Assembly (NCBI RefSeq): GCF_014230055.1
Contig: NZ_JACHVA010000101.1
Coordinates: 186,001-250,000 of the forward strand
DNA from: Puniceicoccus vermicola
GTDB lineage: Bacteria; Verrucomicrobiota; Verrucomicrobiia; Opitutales; Puniceicoccaceae
DNA: 64,000 bases
Direction of reading: 5' to 3'
The notes below the pieces were generated by a model that had not been told where the DNA came from, did not search any database, and worked only from the letters and a program-made list of their open reading frames with translations. The position numbers and the translations under genes were made by a program. Shown here one piece after another: positions 27,143 to 35,823 of this stretch (position 1 is the stretch's first letter; each line of letters begins with the position of its first letter).

Positions 27143-28171
27143 ATGAGTGATACAGATATTCGGTCGGCGATCATCGGTCTCGGTTCTTCGGAAGAGGGAA
27201 GAGGCGGGGTCCATTCTATTTCTTACTGTCATGGCTGGGCGCACACAGCGACTTCAGGCATAGAACTCGTGGGTGGCTGCAGCCGCCAGCAGAAGAACGT
27301 CGATGATTTTCTCGCTGAGTTCCCAGGATGTGAGGGCGATCGAAACTACCGGAATATGCTGGAGGAGCTGAAGCCGGACCTGGTGGTGATCTGCGCCTTC
27401 GCCACGACTCGGGAAGAGATGGTCATGGCCGCGTTGGAAAACGAAGCGAAGGCGATCTGGATCGAAAAACCATTGGCCCTCGATCTGCCGACGGCGAAGA
27501 GAATCATGAAAGCGGCCGCAGAGAAAGGCGTCCGGCTCTTTGTGAGTCATCAGCGGCGATACGGATTACCGTTCGAATGGTTTCGCGACGCGTCGTCGAA
27601 GGTTGGGATCGTTCAAGGGGGGGACATCGTCCAGCCAATGCCCAATTTTCTGGATTTTGGCCCTCATCTCGTCGATGCGGCCCTGTTTGCACTCGGAGAA
27701 TCGTGCTCATTGCGGTCCGTCTTCGGGGCCGTGGACTGGTCGGAGACGGGGGAATGGCACGGCATTCCTCATGAGAAACAGTTGCTCGGCACGGCCCATT
27801 TTCTCGATGATTTCCGGATTACCGTGGAAGTGGGGTCGGATACGCCGGGCAAGTCTCCGATCCTCCGTATTCACGGAAGCGAGGGATTTGCCGAGCTGCA
27901 CCTCTCGCCGCCACCGGGAGCAGCCAGCGTCTTTCGCGCTTCTTATGCGGGTGAAGAGGCTATCCGTTGTCCTTCGACGGAGGAAAACTTCCATCACGGC
28001 GAGGATGAAGCTCTCTACATGAAGCGCGCTGTAGTGGATGTCGTAAAGGCGTTGCGGAGCGGGGGTAGCACTCGGATTGATGTCGGGGAAGCATATCGCG
28101 GAATGGAAATCATCCACGGCATCTATCAGTCGGCAAAAGAGGGCCGAGCGCTGAAAGCTGATGAGCTTTAG
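27143..28171 (+). CDS. Gfo/Idh/MocA-family oxidoreductase
   Basis: The 342-residue product begins with a Rossmann dinucleotide fold (SAIIGLGSSEEGRGG) and has AIWIEKPLALDLPTAKRIM at about 109. The EKPL motif is the family hallmark and contains the catalytic Lys. It also has FLDFGPHLVDAALFALG at about 170, the GxHxxD block. These enzymes oxidise, epimerise or deoxygenate sugars with NAD(P). A GGGAGGAAG Shine-Dalgarno lies three bases before the ATG. With the upstream MDR gene it forms a two-gene unit; fused steps on one sugar are likely, but the substrate cannot be read. Confidence 0.88.
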   Translation: MSDTDIRSAIIGLGSSEEGRGGVHSISYCHGWAHTATSGIELVGGCSRQQKNVDDFLAEFPGCEGDRNYRNMLEELKPDLVVICAFATTREEMVMAALENEAKAIWIEKPLALDLPTAKRIMKAAAEKGVRLFVSHQRRYGLPFEWFRDASSKVGIVQGGDIVQPMPNFLDFGPHLVDAALFALGESCSLRSVFGAVDWSETGEWHGIPHEKQLLGTAHFLDDFRITVEVGSDTPGKSPILRIHGSEGFAELHLSPPPGAASVFRASYAGEEAIRCPSTEENFHHGEDEALYMKRAVVDVVKALRSGGSTRIDVGEAYRGMEIIHGIYQSAKEGRALKADEL

Positions 28172-28183
28172 AATCGATCGATT

Positions 28184-28264
28184 CTAGTTATTCTTTGCCG
28201 AGAGTGCCTCTCGGATCGTGGCCATGATTTCGGGAAGAGGGACCTCTCCCGTAATTCGAATTGC
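28184..28264 (-). pseudogene. 3' stump of a gluconokinase-like gene
   Basis: The reverse strand reads HRAIRITGEVPLPEIMATIR then EALSAKNN and a TAG stop at 28186-28184. It matches the end of the intact gluconokinase at 46269-46814 (NAIRIRGDLEIDEILREI) in register. Nothing upstream of about 28264 continues the protein, because the fucosidase stump starts there in the opposite direction. Only about 27 of 180 residues remain. Confidence 0.55.
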
Positions 28265-28932
28265 CCTATGCCGGGGACTATGAGCAAACCGAGCAGAACA
28301 TTCCCCAGGAATGCCTGAAGGATGGCAACGGGGATGGAATTCCCTGAGAGGGCTGGTTCACGTTGACGAACTCCTGGTCGTATTCCTCGACGGACAACCT
28401 CTGGAAACCGCCGGCAACGATCATTCGCTCCCTCATCAATTGCGTCTCGAAGAACGGCAACCTTCTGATCAACGTTTGTCCGGATGGCAACGGAATCGTC
28501 CCGGAGCAGGCGGTGGAGACGATGCGGGAGGTCGGTGCCTGGATGAAGAAAAACGGCGAGTCGATTTACGGAGCCGGTGCAGCCGATTATCCAACACCGG
28601 AATGGGGCCGATATACGCAGAAGGGAGAGACTCTCTACGCGCATGTCACGGATCAGCCTATCGGAAACATCAGCTTGCGTGGCCTGCGGGGTCGAGTCCG
28701 GGAGGGGCGACTGGTGGCTACCAATACCGATGTGTTGATTTGCGAATACTGGAATCCCGAAGTGCAAACCCTCGACGGGCCGGAGGATATTTTCTTCAAT
28801 TTTGCCCGTCCCACCGCCTGGACATACCCGCTACCGGATGAGAGTGCTACGGTCGTCGCGTTTCGGTTGAACGACGATGAGGGGACCCGGACCGAACGGC
28901 AACGGTTGGATGAGGTCCGGATGCGGATCTGA
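28255..28932 (+). pseudogene. 3' part of a GH29 alpha-L-fucosidase with an in-frame stop
   Basis: One frame reads LPYAGDYEQTEQNIPQECLK, then DGNGDGIP, TGA (28345-28347), EGWFTLTNSWSYSSTDNLWK, and later LINCVSKNGNLLINVCPDG with VGAWMKKNGESIYG. These are the late conserved blocks of GH29 fucosidases. The usual residue at the TGA is Trp (a PWEG block), so a TGG-to-TGA change is the simple reading. The catalytic nucleophile region and signal peptide are missing, as an upstream stop at 28252 closes the frame. The 190-residue ORF from 28363 is therefore not a functional enzyme. Confidence 0.85.
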
Positions 28933-28997
28933 GGGTCGAATCAGGTTGTGCAGGTATTAACTAAGAGTATAGCGCGTTTCGCGAATCGAGACTGGAG

Positions 28998-29033
28998 CCC
29001 GTTTAAACGTCTTCACGGGGATGTTTAAACGGG
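28998..29033. terminator. Bidirectional hairpin between convergent genes
   Basis: CCCGTTTAAAC (28998-29008) and GTTTAAACGGG (29023-29033) are perfect 11-bp arms with a 14-base loop, located between the fucosidase remnant and the stop of the leftward 1382-codon gene. No strong T-tract is seen. Confidence 0.55.
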
Positions 29034-29036
29034 GTC

Positions 29037-32000
29037 TTAGTCCTTGTTCCAGAGAAGCACTGCTGGCCATAGATCCGGTCGGTTGTATGAATCTTGTCCA
29101 TCGCGCAAAATCGTCATGGAAGATTGGATTGGCCCATCTGGGGCGTCTTTGTCGTTTAAGGTTAAAGAGAATCCGAAGGAAGAGCCATGTTCCAGCCGAA
29201 GTGGTAATAGATACTTTGCGGGAAAATAGATTTCATAGGTGTATCCTTCACGGGTTCTTTGAAAGGCTGCCGGAATATCTTCGGCGATCATATTGTCTGG
29301 CGGTGCCGTGGTGGCGAGAGTCAATTGAGGGTCGGGAGACCGTCGACGGAATACCTCGGCACTGTTTCCGTCGGAACTCGGATGGACGGTATAGTCATAA
29401 TCGTTTTCGTCGAATCCTTGCTGTTGATGGGACCGAGCGTCGATGAGGGTATCAAAGTAGATTTGGAGCGAATCATTGTCCCAGCGGTCTTCGGCATTGG
29501 GCCAATTTTTAATTGCCAGAAGGTCGTCCTCGACGGATACAGCGATGAATATTCCATGCGTATTCCAGGCAATTTGGAAATGTCCTGAAAGATCTAGATC
29601 GGATATTTTATCCGCATTTCTCAAAAGTCGACCGGAGAAGGGAATTTTCGGTAGGTCGCTCCAGTCCTCAAGTTTACCATCAATGACGATCGGATCCGGA
29701 TGAAATTCGCTAAGGAATGCTCGAAAACTCAGATCTAGATCCATCGAAAGCTTCTCTGAATTGAGATTTACCGGAATGTGCTCTTCTACGATTAGATCGT
29801 TCTGTAGGGGAGTCGGTAGCGGGAGAACCGCCTTTGCCCGTGAGGATGAGGGGACGGTGAGTTTCACCATTTTTGATCCGGTTGTCATGGTTCCGACAAA
29901 ATCTCTCGACAATAAGTTGGTTGCCGAAATCTCAAATCGGTCTTTTGCCATGGGTCGGGCGCTCAGTTGCAATGGGGATACTCCTTCGCCTGAGATTACG
30001 GATGCCTGTTTGAAAGTTTTTATGAAACTCTTGAGGGTGCCGGGTTCACCCAGAAAGAAAACTGGAAATGAAGAGACGGGAAAGGTGAATCGGCCTTGAG
30101 GGTCAGGATTAAATTCTCGAGGAGCTTCCATCAGATCGAAGATCTTGACGTTTTGTCCGGGGGTGAAATTGGCCTCGACCGCAGGTGCGGACATCATGCC
30201 CGCGTCCAGTTTCGGATGGTGGCACCAGATGGCTGCTACGGGTCTTTCTTGAGCGTCTTCGAAAATATAACACCTCAAATAAGAAGCGAAACGAATATCC
30301 TCCCGAAACTCTGCATCTCCCAATAAATTTCCCAATGTGTTCGAGATCTTCTGAGTCGCAAAGGGAGTATATTCGATATCCATGTCCAAATTGTTAATGT
30401 AAGATGAGGATGTGAAGGTCTTGACCTTGTCCTGATACTTTAGGGAGACTAACCAGCTACGTGCCCGCCAAGCGGCGGAAACCTTTTCGCTCCAGCCCAT
30501 GTCATAGGAGAGCGTACCGTAATACCAGCAACTCGGAGGCAGCCAACTAGCGGATCGAATTCCCCATTGAGGAATCGTGTAGGGTCCGTAATGCATCCCT
30601 TCTGGCCAGAAGACGGGTGTATCTCCATATCCGTTTTCCGCAAGCATATCGAAGAATGTTTGGGCGTCGGCATCAAGATCCGGGCTTTCTGGAGATTTCC
30701 GATAATTGTGAATTCCAATCCAATCGAACTTTGTCGAACCGATCTCATTGAGTTCAGCTAGAGTATGGGCGGTTTCGGCGATGCCTCCATTAGGATTCAT
30801 ATTGGAAGGGGCTCCTTGATAGACTTGGGCCTCTGGATTGCCCTGCTTCACTCCTTGGATGAATGCTTGCTGGAGGATTGCGTATTTGCGGAAGGCTTTC
30901 TCAGGGTCTCCATCTTCCGACCACCATTCCACGGGATAGTTGGCATACACCTCGTTGCCGAGTGACCAGATCGGAACCCAAGGGTGCTCCGCAGCTAGAG
31001 TGGCAACGGTATCTTTAAATTGCTGAAGCCATTCTGGAGTGATTTCGCCATTCGCGTCGTGGTTGAAGTCGCTTAACAGAATACGAGGATCGTCGGGTCT
31101 GAGACCGTTTACTTTGGATTCATTGAGGAAAGCAAAACCTTCAACCTTCTTATGTACGCCGGTGTAGGGAGCTATTCTCTGACTCATGACGGAGTCCATG
31201 GTCATAAACCCTGCATCGGTATAGGCGTCCCAGACGGCCTTTTCGTCCCAGCGATAGGTGTGAGGCTTTCCGCCGATGCCGATTTTACGGTAGCGGTCGA
31301 GTAGTGTTAAAAAGTCGAAGCGTTCGCTGAGGTCATCTCCGTATTCGTCGGAGAAATGTCCCTTCAATCGATGCTTGTTTTCGAGAAAGTCCATGATCGC
31401 AAATCGATGAAGGTCATAAGATTTGGTTCCATTCGCTAGCTCGTAAGAGGCCTTCACTACAAAAATTCCGGAGGGGAACCGCTCGTTCCAAGACAGCGGA
31501 ATTCTCGCATGACCCTTTTGATCGGAGGAAAATTCAAATTCGTCTTGGACGAGGGTTTGGCCGAAGAAATCCTTCACGCTGATTCGTGCCGTGCCTGCCG
31601 TCTCGGGAGGGCCGACTACTTCCAGACTGGCGTCAAGAGGGTCCGATGGTTCGAGGAAGTTCCCCTCTTGTGAGGTTCGAAAACGACCGGCGACCGGGCG
31701 GGTCGTATAAGGCGAGGTCTCACTGCCCCGTTCCAGTTGCAGCCCGTCGATCCAGACTTGCGATTGACCGTCGGGTGAGTCGGAACCGAACGCGGCAAAT
31801 ACTGGCATCGATTGAGGGACTTCAAAGGTAAGCGAGTAGCGGGTCCAATCCCGGGAGAGCTGGAATACCTTTTGTGCTCCGGCTTCTTTCCAGCTTTGCC
31901 AATTTATTGGCAAACTTGTCTTGCGGTTTCCTACCCAGGCCGAATTGGGAAACCATATACTCAATTGCGCAGATCCGCTTGATTTCGCGTAAACACTGAA

Positions 32001-33110
32001 AGTATATCTTCCTGGAGATAGGGGAATCGCCATGGTGCGCATCGGCATGCCGATAAAACGGAAGTCTTTACTTGTGGACTCTGGAGCTGCCAATTCTAAT
32101 GAGTAAGAAGCGTCCCAAGAATCCTGATCATTCAGTTTGAAGGGGAGTACGCCCCACTCTTGTGGCAGTTTGGTTCGTTGAAGAAGATCATACGAGTAGA
32201 GTCCTTGTTCAAAAGAGGGATTGAGAAGAAGATTTCGGGAACCCGCGTAGTCGGGCATGACTAGGTCGTCGGTGGAGAGGAAGTCGATCCCCCCGGCTAG
32301 CTGCGAGGAGTTTTTCAACTCCGCGCCCTCTCGGATATCAATCAGGAAGCGAATGCAGTGGGTTTCCGGTGCTTCGCGAATGCGAAACCACAATTCATTT
32401 TGTCCAGCACGCACTTCAGCGGTGAGGGAGCCGGAATCGTTCGTTCCGAGTAGGGTGAATGAACCGGAAGGCGACTCTGGATAGACTTTGAGTCGAACGA
32501 AGTCTTTCGATTTCGCTACGGTTCCGTCGCTCGTCGAGGTGATCGGGTAATCGGTCCCGTCGAGTTGAATCGAGGTCCCTTCGATTTCGAAGAACGGAAC
32601 AGATAAAATGGCGGTTCTAGGGATCAATTTATAGGGTTCTGGGGGGGCGTCCCATTTATACGACAGGGAAATCAGACCGTCTGGCAGGAGCTCAAGCGAG
32701 GTCGAAAGAGTTAGTTCCTCTCCGTCGCCCACATGAAGGGTTTTGGTAGTCTTGAGAACGTCTTCTACATGTTCGAAAGTTCGATCTTTCCGGCTGAAAT
32801 ATTCCTTTGGATAATCCCGTACGGGATCTACCCACTGCTTCTCTCCCGTTTCGGTATTTCGGAAAGAGAAGGGCAGAAAAACGGTTGTCAGAACCTTTCC
32901 CTCTGCGAGAATTTTAATCTCACCATCGGATGACATAACGATTCTTTTTTGCCCCGCGACTAGGGCCCCGTCTTTCCAATTTACCGGGAAATGACGCACC
33001 TCTTCCGCTTGACCTTTTTCAAAAGGCGGAGGGGGGGCCGTTACGGGAGGGAGAGTCGATGCTCCGGTTGCGCTTGCAAAGGCAAAAAGTAAAAGGGTGT
33101 ATTTCATCAT
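29037..33110 (-). CDS. Very large secreted GH-A clan glycosidase with C-terminal CBM9-like domain
   Basis: I start at the first ATG of the ATGATG pair at 33110, which gives a signal peptide (MMKYTLLLFAFASATGAS), rather than the upstream start at 33185. The product is about 1357 residues. Beta-rich domains fill the first half, including a CBM4/CBM22-like block (NLLLNPSFEQGLYSYDLL). A GH-A barrel follows, with WVPIWSLGNEVYANYP (acid/base Glu in the NE pair) and DTPVFWPEGMHYGPY (candidate nucleophile Glu), in a layout like GH2 or GH39 barrels. The C-terminal 220 residues begin HPDPIVIDGKLEDWSDL and contain IAWNTHGIFIAVSVEDDL and RWDNDSLQIYFDT, the CBM9/DOMON-like fold. Substrate unknown. It is leftward and in line with the propeller gene upstream. 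Confidence 0.78.
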   Translation of the reverse strand: MMKYTLLLFAFASATGASTLPPVTAPPPPFEKGQAEEVRHFPVNWKDGALVAGQKRIVMSSDGEIKILAEGKVLTTVFLPFSFRNTETGEKQWVDPVRDYPKEYFSRKDRTFEHVEDVLKTTKTLHVGDGEELTLSTSLELLPDGLISLSYKWDAPPEPYKLIPRTAILSVPFFEIEGTSIQLDGTDYPITSTSDGTVAKSKDFVRLKVYPESPSGSFTLLGTNDSGSLTAEVRAGQNELWFRIREAPETHCIRFLIDIREGAELKNSSQLAGGIDFLSTDDLVMPDYAGSRNLLLNPSFEQGLYSYDLLQRTKLPQEWGVLPFKLNDQDSWDASYSLELAAPESTSKDFRFIGMPMRTMAIPLSPGRYTFSVYAKSSGSAQLSIWFPNSAWVGNRKTSLPINWQSWKEAGAQKVFQLSRDWTRYSLTFEVPQSMPVFAAFGSDSPDGQSQVWIDGLQLERGSETSPYTTRPVAGRFRTSQEGNFLEPSDPLDASLEVVGPPETAGTARISVKDFFGQTLVQDEFEFSSDQKGHARIPLSWNERFPSGIFVVKASYELANGTKSYDLHRFAIMDFLENKHRLKGHFSDEYGDDLSERFDFLTLLDRYRKIGIGGKPHTYRWDEKAVWDAYTDAGFMTMDSVMSQRIAPYTGVHKKVEGFAFLNESKVNGLRPDDPRILLSDFNHDANGEITPEWLQQFKDTVATLAAEHPWVPIWSLGNEVYANYPVEWWSEDGDPEKAFRKYAILQQAFIQGVKQGNPEAQVYQGAPSNMNPNGGIAETAHTLAELNEIGSTKFDWIGIHNYRKSPESPDLDADAQTFFDMLAENGYGDTPVFWPEGMHYGPYTIPQWGIRSASWLPPSCWYYGTLSYDMGWSEKVSAAWRARSWLVSLKYQDKVKTFTSSSYINNLDMDIEYTPFATQKISNTLGNLLGDAEFREDIRFASYLRCYIFEDAQERPVAAIWCHHPKLDAGMMSAPAVEANFTPGQNVKIFDLMEAPREFNPDPQGRFTFPVSSFPVFFLGEPGTLKSFIKTFKQASVISGEGVSPLQLSARPMAKDRFEISATNLLSRDFVGTMTTGSKMVKLTVPSSSRAKAVLPLPTPLQNDLIVEEHIPVNLNSEKLSMDLDLSFRAFLSEFHPDPIVIDGKLEDWSDLPKIPFSGRLLRNADKISDLDLSGHFQIAWNTHGIFIAVSVEDDLLAIKNWPNAEDRWDNDSLQIYFDTLIDARSHQQQGFDENDYDYTVHPSSDGNSAEVFRRRSPDPQLTLATTAPPDNMIAEDIPAAFQRTREGYTYEIYFPAKYLLPLRLEHGSSFGFSLTLNDKDAPDGPIQSSMTILRDGQDSYNRPDLWPAVLLWNKD

Positions 33111-33256
33111 CTCTGATATTTGTCTCTGGTAATCTTTTGTCTGGATTTCGTATTCTCTGCCCGGGGAAGAGGGCAACTCCGTCAAAATTTTCGGTCCGCT
33201 TTCGGTATCTTTCGGGGATTAAAATATATTTTTCAATTGGATCGGGAGTTTCCCGT

Positions 33257-34306
33257 CTATGTCCGGTTGGCCGGGGTGTTTGCCTGGGTTGGGCGTTGAA
33301 ACGGTATGGCGAGATTCCAGGTGTTATTAGCATTTCTAAAGCCTCCTGGTCCATCAGCGGCGGCGACAAAAAGACAAATCGGCTCCCCTTCCTCATCGAA
33401 CAGGAGTTGCGGTCTTTCCAGTGAACCGAGTTTTTCGGTGGATCCATCTGTCCAGGTGATGTTACGCGAGTAAGCTTTTGCCGGCTTCATCGGCTCCCAA
33501 AGCAAGCCATCGGACGAGTGAAAATGCGCTCCGGCGTGATACTCGCCTGTAATTCCGCCAAGCATGTCCTTCGCAAGCATCTGATAGTGGTTTCCCGCCC
33601 ACCAGACATAGGGATCCTCAACGTAGTCTCCTCCTTCGAAGCGTAGAACTGGGTCCTCGGAGAGTCGTCGGTAAGGGCCTTCGTAGAAGTCCGCTCCGGC
33701 GACGCCTATCCGCAATCCATCCGGGGTATTGGAACGATAATAGAGAATGATGCTTCCGTCTTCGCGAACGCACGGTGCCGGATTCGTGACAATATTCGCG
33801 TCCCAGTGATTGGGGCGAGGTTCTAGAATGGGCTTAGACAATATTTTCCAAGGGCCTTTGACTGAAGAAGAAATGGCTAATCCGATTCGAATGCCGGCAT
33901 AGCTCTGTTTGACCTGTTCGCCAGCCTCGTCTGGGTCGTCTTGTTCAAGCGGCCCTGCAAACGTAGAGCCAATATAAAAAAGTAAAAATTTATCTCCGCA
34001 TCGGTGGACGGTGGGATTATGGGCCATGCGTCCGTCCCATGCTTCTGGAGGAGAATCGGGTAGAACTCGATCCGCAAATTGATATGGTCCTTCCGGAGCC
34101 ACGGATACGGCTCGAACAATTTCGGAGTTTAAGACATATCCTGAGAACATCGGGAGATTCGTGGGCCATCGTGAGGCAAACATATGATAGAGTCCATCCT
34201 CTCCGCGGATCACCGATCCACACCATACCCAATAGCCATCCATGCGAAAACCTCCGTTTTTGGGGACGGGAAGAATTCGCGAAAACAGACCTCTATCGGG
34301 ATCCAT
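33257..34306 (-). CDS. Five-bladed propeller glycosidase-like protein (GH43/GH117-like)
   Basis: The 349-residue product has no signal peptide. Motifs include DGYWVWCGSVIRGEDGLYHM, FASRWP, WDGRMAHNPTVHRCGDKFLL, HWDANIVTNPAPCVREDGSI, YYRSNTPDGLRIGVA and YVEDPYVWWAGNHYQMLAKD. The acidic residues at blade starts (DGYW, NPTV, EDPYVW) resemble the catalytic acids of GH43/GH117-type propellers. Similar proteins are usually annotated only as putative sucrase or glycosyl hydrolase. It ends 147 bases before the large GH-A gene on the same strand and is divergent from lacI at 34507. Confidence 0.65.
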   Translation of the reverse strand: MDPDRGLFSRILPVPKNGGFRMDGYWVWCGSVIRGEDGLYHMFASRWPTNLPMFSGYVLNSEIVRAVSVAPEGPYQFADRVLPDSPPEAWDGRMAHNPTVHRCGDKFLLFYIGSTFAGPLEQDDPDEAGEQVKQSYAGIRIGLAISSSVKGPWKILSKPILEPRPNHWDANIVTNPAPCVREDGSIILYYRSNTPDGLRIGVAGADFYEGPYRRLSEDPVLRFEGGDYVEDPYVWWAGNHYQMLAKDMLGGITGEYHAGAHFHSSDGLLWEPMKPAKAYSRNITWTDGSTEKLGSLERPQLLFDEEGEPICLFVAAADGPGGFRNANNTWNLAIPFQRPTQANTPANRT

Positions 34307-34468
34307 TGCACAAGCCTCTCGTTTGCGTTGAATGAACGATAGGTTCTTGATCCGACGAATGAGTGAACTGGAAGAATAGGCGGGATTCGGGTCGAGTCAT
34401 GTTTGCTGGTATTCGATTGAATTACGCTTCAGAATCACCATTGGTTTGTTGAAGACAAATTTGGCGTT

Positions 34469-34482
34469 ACGCTTGCCGATGC
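34469..34482 (+). promoter_or_regulatory. LacI-type operator-like motif upstream of lacI (34507)
   Basis: ACGCTTGCCGATGC lies 25 bases before the lacI start. It matches the minus-strand ACGCTTACCGATGC at 35640-35653 in 13 of 14 bases. The central region CG is typical of LacI-family sites. Autoregulation is the simplest reading. Confidence 0.4.
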
Positions 34483-34506
34483 GTTAAAGCCTATCAATTT
34501 AATCCT

Positions 34507-35562
34507 ATGCCCCATTCAAAATTTTCTCCCGGTGCCCAGAATATTCCTACAATGAAGGATGTGGCCAAAGCTGTTGGGGTTCACCAGACTACCGTGTCAC
34601 GAGCTTTGAGGAATGCTTCTTCGGTTTCGCCTGCCATGCGGGAAAAAATTCGTGAGACGGCCGATCGGATGGGATATCGCACGAATCCATTGCTTTCGGC
34701 ATTGGGAACCTTGCGGCGAAAGAGGGCCGATACGCTTTACGAAACGCCGATTGCTTACCTGCTACATGAATCCCAGGCCTCCGCGCGTCATTTGAAGGGA
34801 GCGCAGGACGCAGCCAGGCAGCGGGGATTTAAAATCGATCTTTTTCATTATTCCGATTCGGCAAGTGTGCAGAGAATCAACCGGATTTTGACGGCTCGTA
34901 ACATTCTGGGAATTATTATCGGTCCTCTTCCTCAGGCCCATGGCCATTTTCAATTAGATTGGGAGCGATTCTGCACCGTTGTGATCGAGTATTCCTTCAA
35001 CGAGCCCCGTTTTGATCGGGTGGTAACCGACAGTTACCGGACAATGTTGATGGCTGTGGAACATTGTCTGGAGCACGGGTATCAACGAATCGGTTTGGTC
35101 CTCTCGAAGGTCGTGGATGACCGCAACGAGGGCCTCTTGTCTGCAGCTTATTGGCGGGAACAAATGCGGTGGCGTTCGATGACAGGTCTTCCGATCCTGA
35201 TCTTGGAGGAATGGAATGAGAACAAATTTGAGAAATGGATGAAGAAAGCTTCTCCTGAAGTGATCGTGACCTCGAACACTTTGATCTATGATATCTCCGG
35301 TTGGCTGAAACAGAATCGATATCATGTGCCGAAGAATATGGGACTTCTGAATCTGAACGTTGCGAACAACAGAATCTATTCGGGCATCTGTCAGGACTCT
35401 CCTGCAATCGGAGCGACGGCGGCGGCTCTCTTAATCGAAAAGTTGAATCATAATGATAGTGGAATTCCGGTGCGACGGAAGACGATCCTCACAGACGGAA
35501 TCTGGCAGGATGGACGGACGCTTCGACATCTCGACGGAGCGAGTAAGGTTCGGAAAAAGTAA
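34507..35562 (+). CDS. LacI-family transcriptional regulator
   Basis: The 351-residue product has the LacI headpiece at residues 15-70: TMKDVAKAVGVHQTTVSRAL, then MREKIRETADRMGYRTNPLL. A periplasmic-binding-protein-like effector domain follows (IIGPLPQAHGHFQLDWERF, VTDSYRTMLMAVEHCLEHG, YQRIGLVL). It is a paralogue of 41827-42918, sharing the RPNPLxSALGxLR region and the PLPxAHGxFxLDWERF block. The downstream neighbour is cassette A2/B2, and a motif found upstream of this gene also occurs twice before A2. This points to control of the cassette and of itself. Confidence 0.93.
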   Translation: MPHSKFSPGAQNIPTMKDVAKAVGVHQTTVSRALRNASSVSPAMREKIRETADRMGYRTNPLLSALGTLRRKRADTLYETPIAYLLHESQASARHLKGAQDAARQRGFKIDLFHYSDSASVQRINRILTARNILGIIIGPLPQAHGHFQLDWERFCTVVIEYSFNEPRFDRVVTDSYRTMLMAVEHCLEHGYQRIGLVLSKVVDDRNEGLLSAAYWREQMRWRSMTGLPILILEEWNENKFEKWMKKASPEVIVTSNTLIYDISGWLKQNRYHVPKNMGLLNLNVANNRIYSGICQDSPAIGATAAALLIEKLNHNDSGIPVRRKTILTDGIWQDGRTLRHLDGASKVRKK

Positions 35563-35639
35563 TCACCTTTTGGTCTCGGGATGTTGAGACTACCGCAGGG
35601 GAATCTCTCTTTGAATTAAGAGAGAGGCGCCGGGTTTGT

Positions 35640-35653
35640 GCATCGGTAAGCGT
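35640..35653 (-). promoter_or_regulatory. LacI-type operator-like motif, distal copy before cassette A2
   Basis: On the minus strand this reads ACGCTTACCGATGC, 13 of 14 identical to the site before lacI. It lies about 170 bases upstream of the A2 start. Confidence 0.4.
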
Positions 35654-35807
35654 TGGTGAAATGTTGCCGATTGACCTGGATTTCGTACGGTGTTGGCCGA
35701 ATATTCGGGAGCCCCGTCGAACGACTGATGCGGAGAAAAAATAATTAAGTAACCGAAAGCCGTCGAAGGATCCGAGATATTGTCGAAAATGCTACTTTTT
35801 CAGAAAG

Positions 35808-35818
35808 AACGCTTACCG
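35808..35818 (+). promoter_or_regulatory. LacI-type operator-like motif, proximal copy before cassette A2
   Basis: AACGCTTACCG is the exact inverse of CGGTAAGCGTT at 35644-35654 and ends five bases before the ATG of A2. Two facing copies 154 bases apart could support DNA looping. Confidence 0.4.
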
Positions 35819-35823
35819 TTTCA

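Noticed and set aside
28171-28184. 14-base palindrome GAATCGATCGATTC after the Gfo/Idh gene as an operator
   Set aside because: It is made of overlapping ATCGAT/GATC units right at a stop codon, with no second copy and no gene start nearby.
20269-28347. In-frame TGA codons as selenocysteine or recoded tryptophan
   Set aside because: TGA is a normal stop for healthy genes here (for example at 16538 and 62417), no SECIS-like hairpin is evident, and the affected genes are also truncated or frameshifted.
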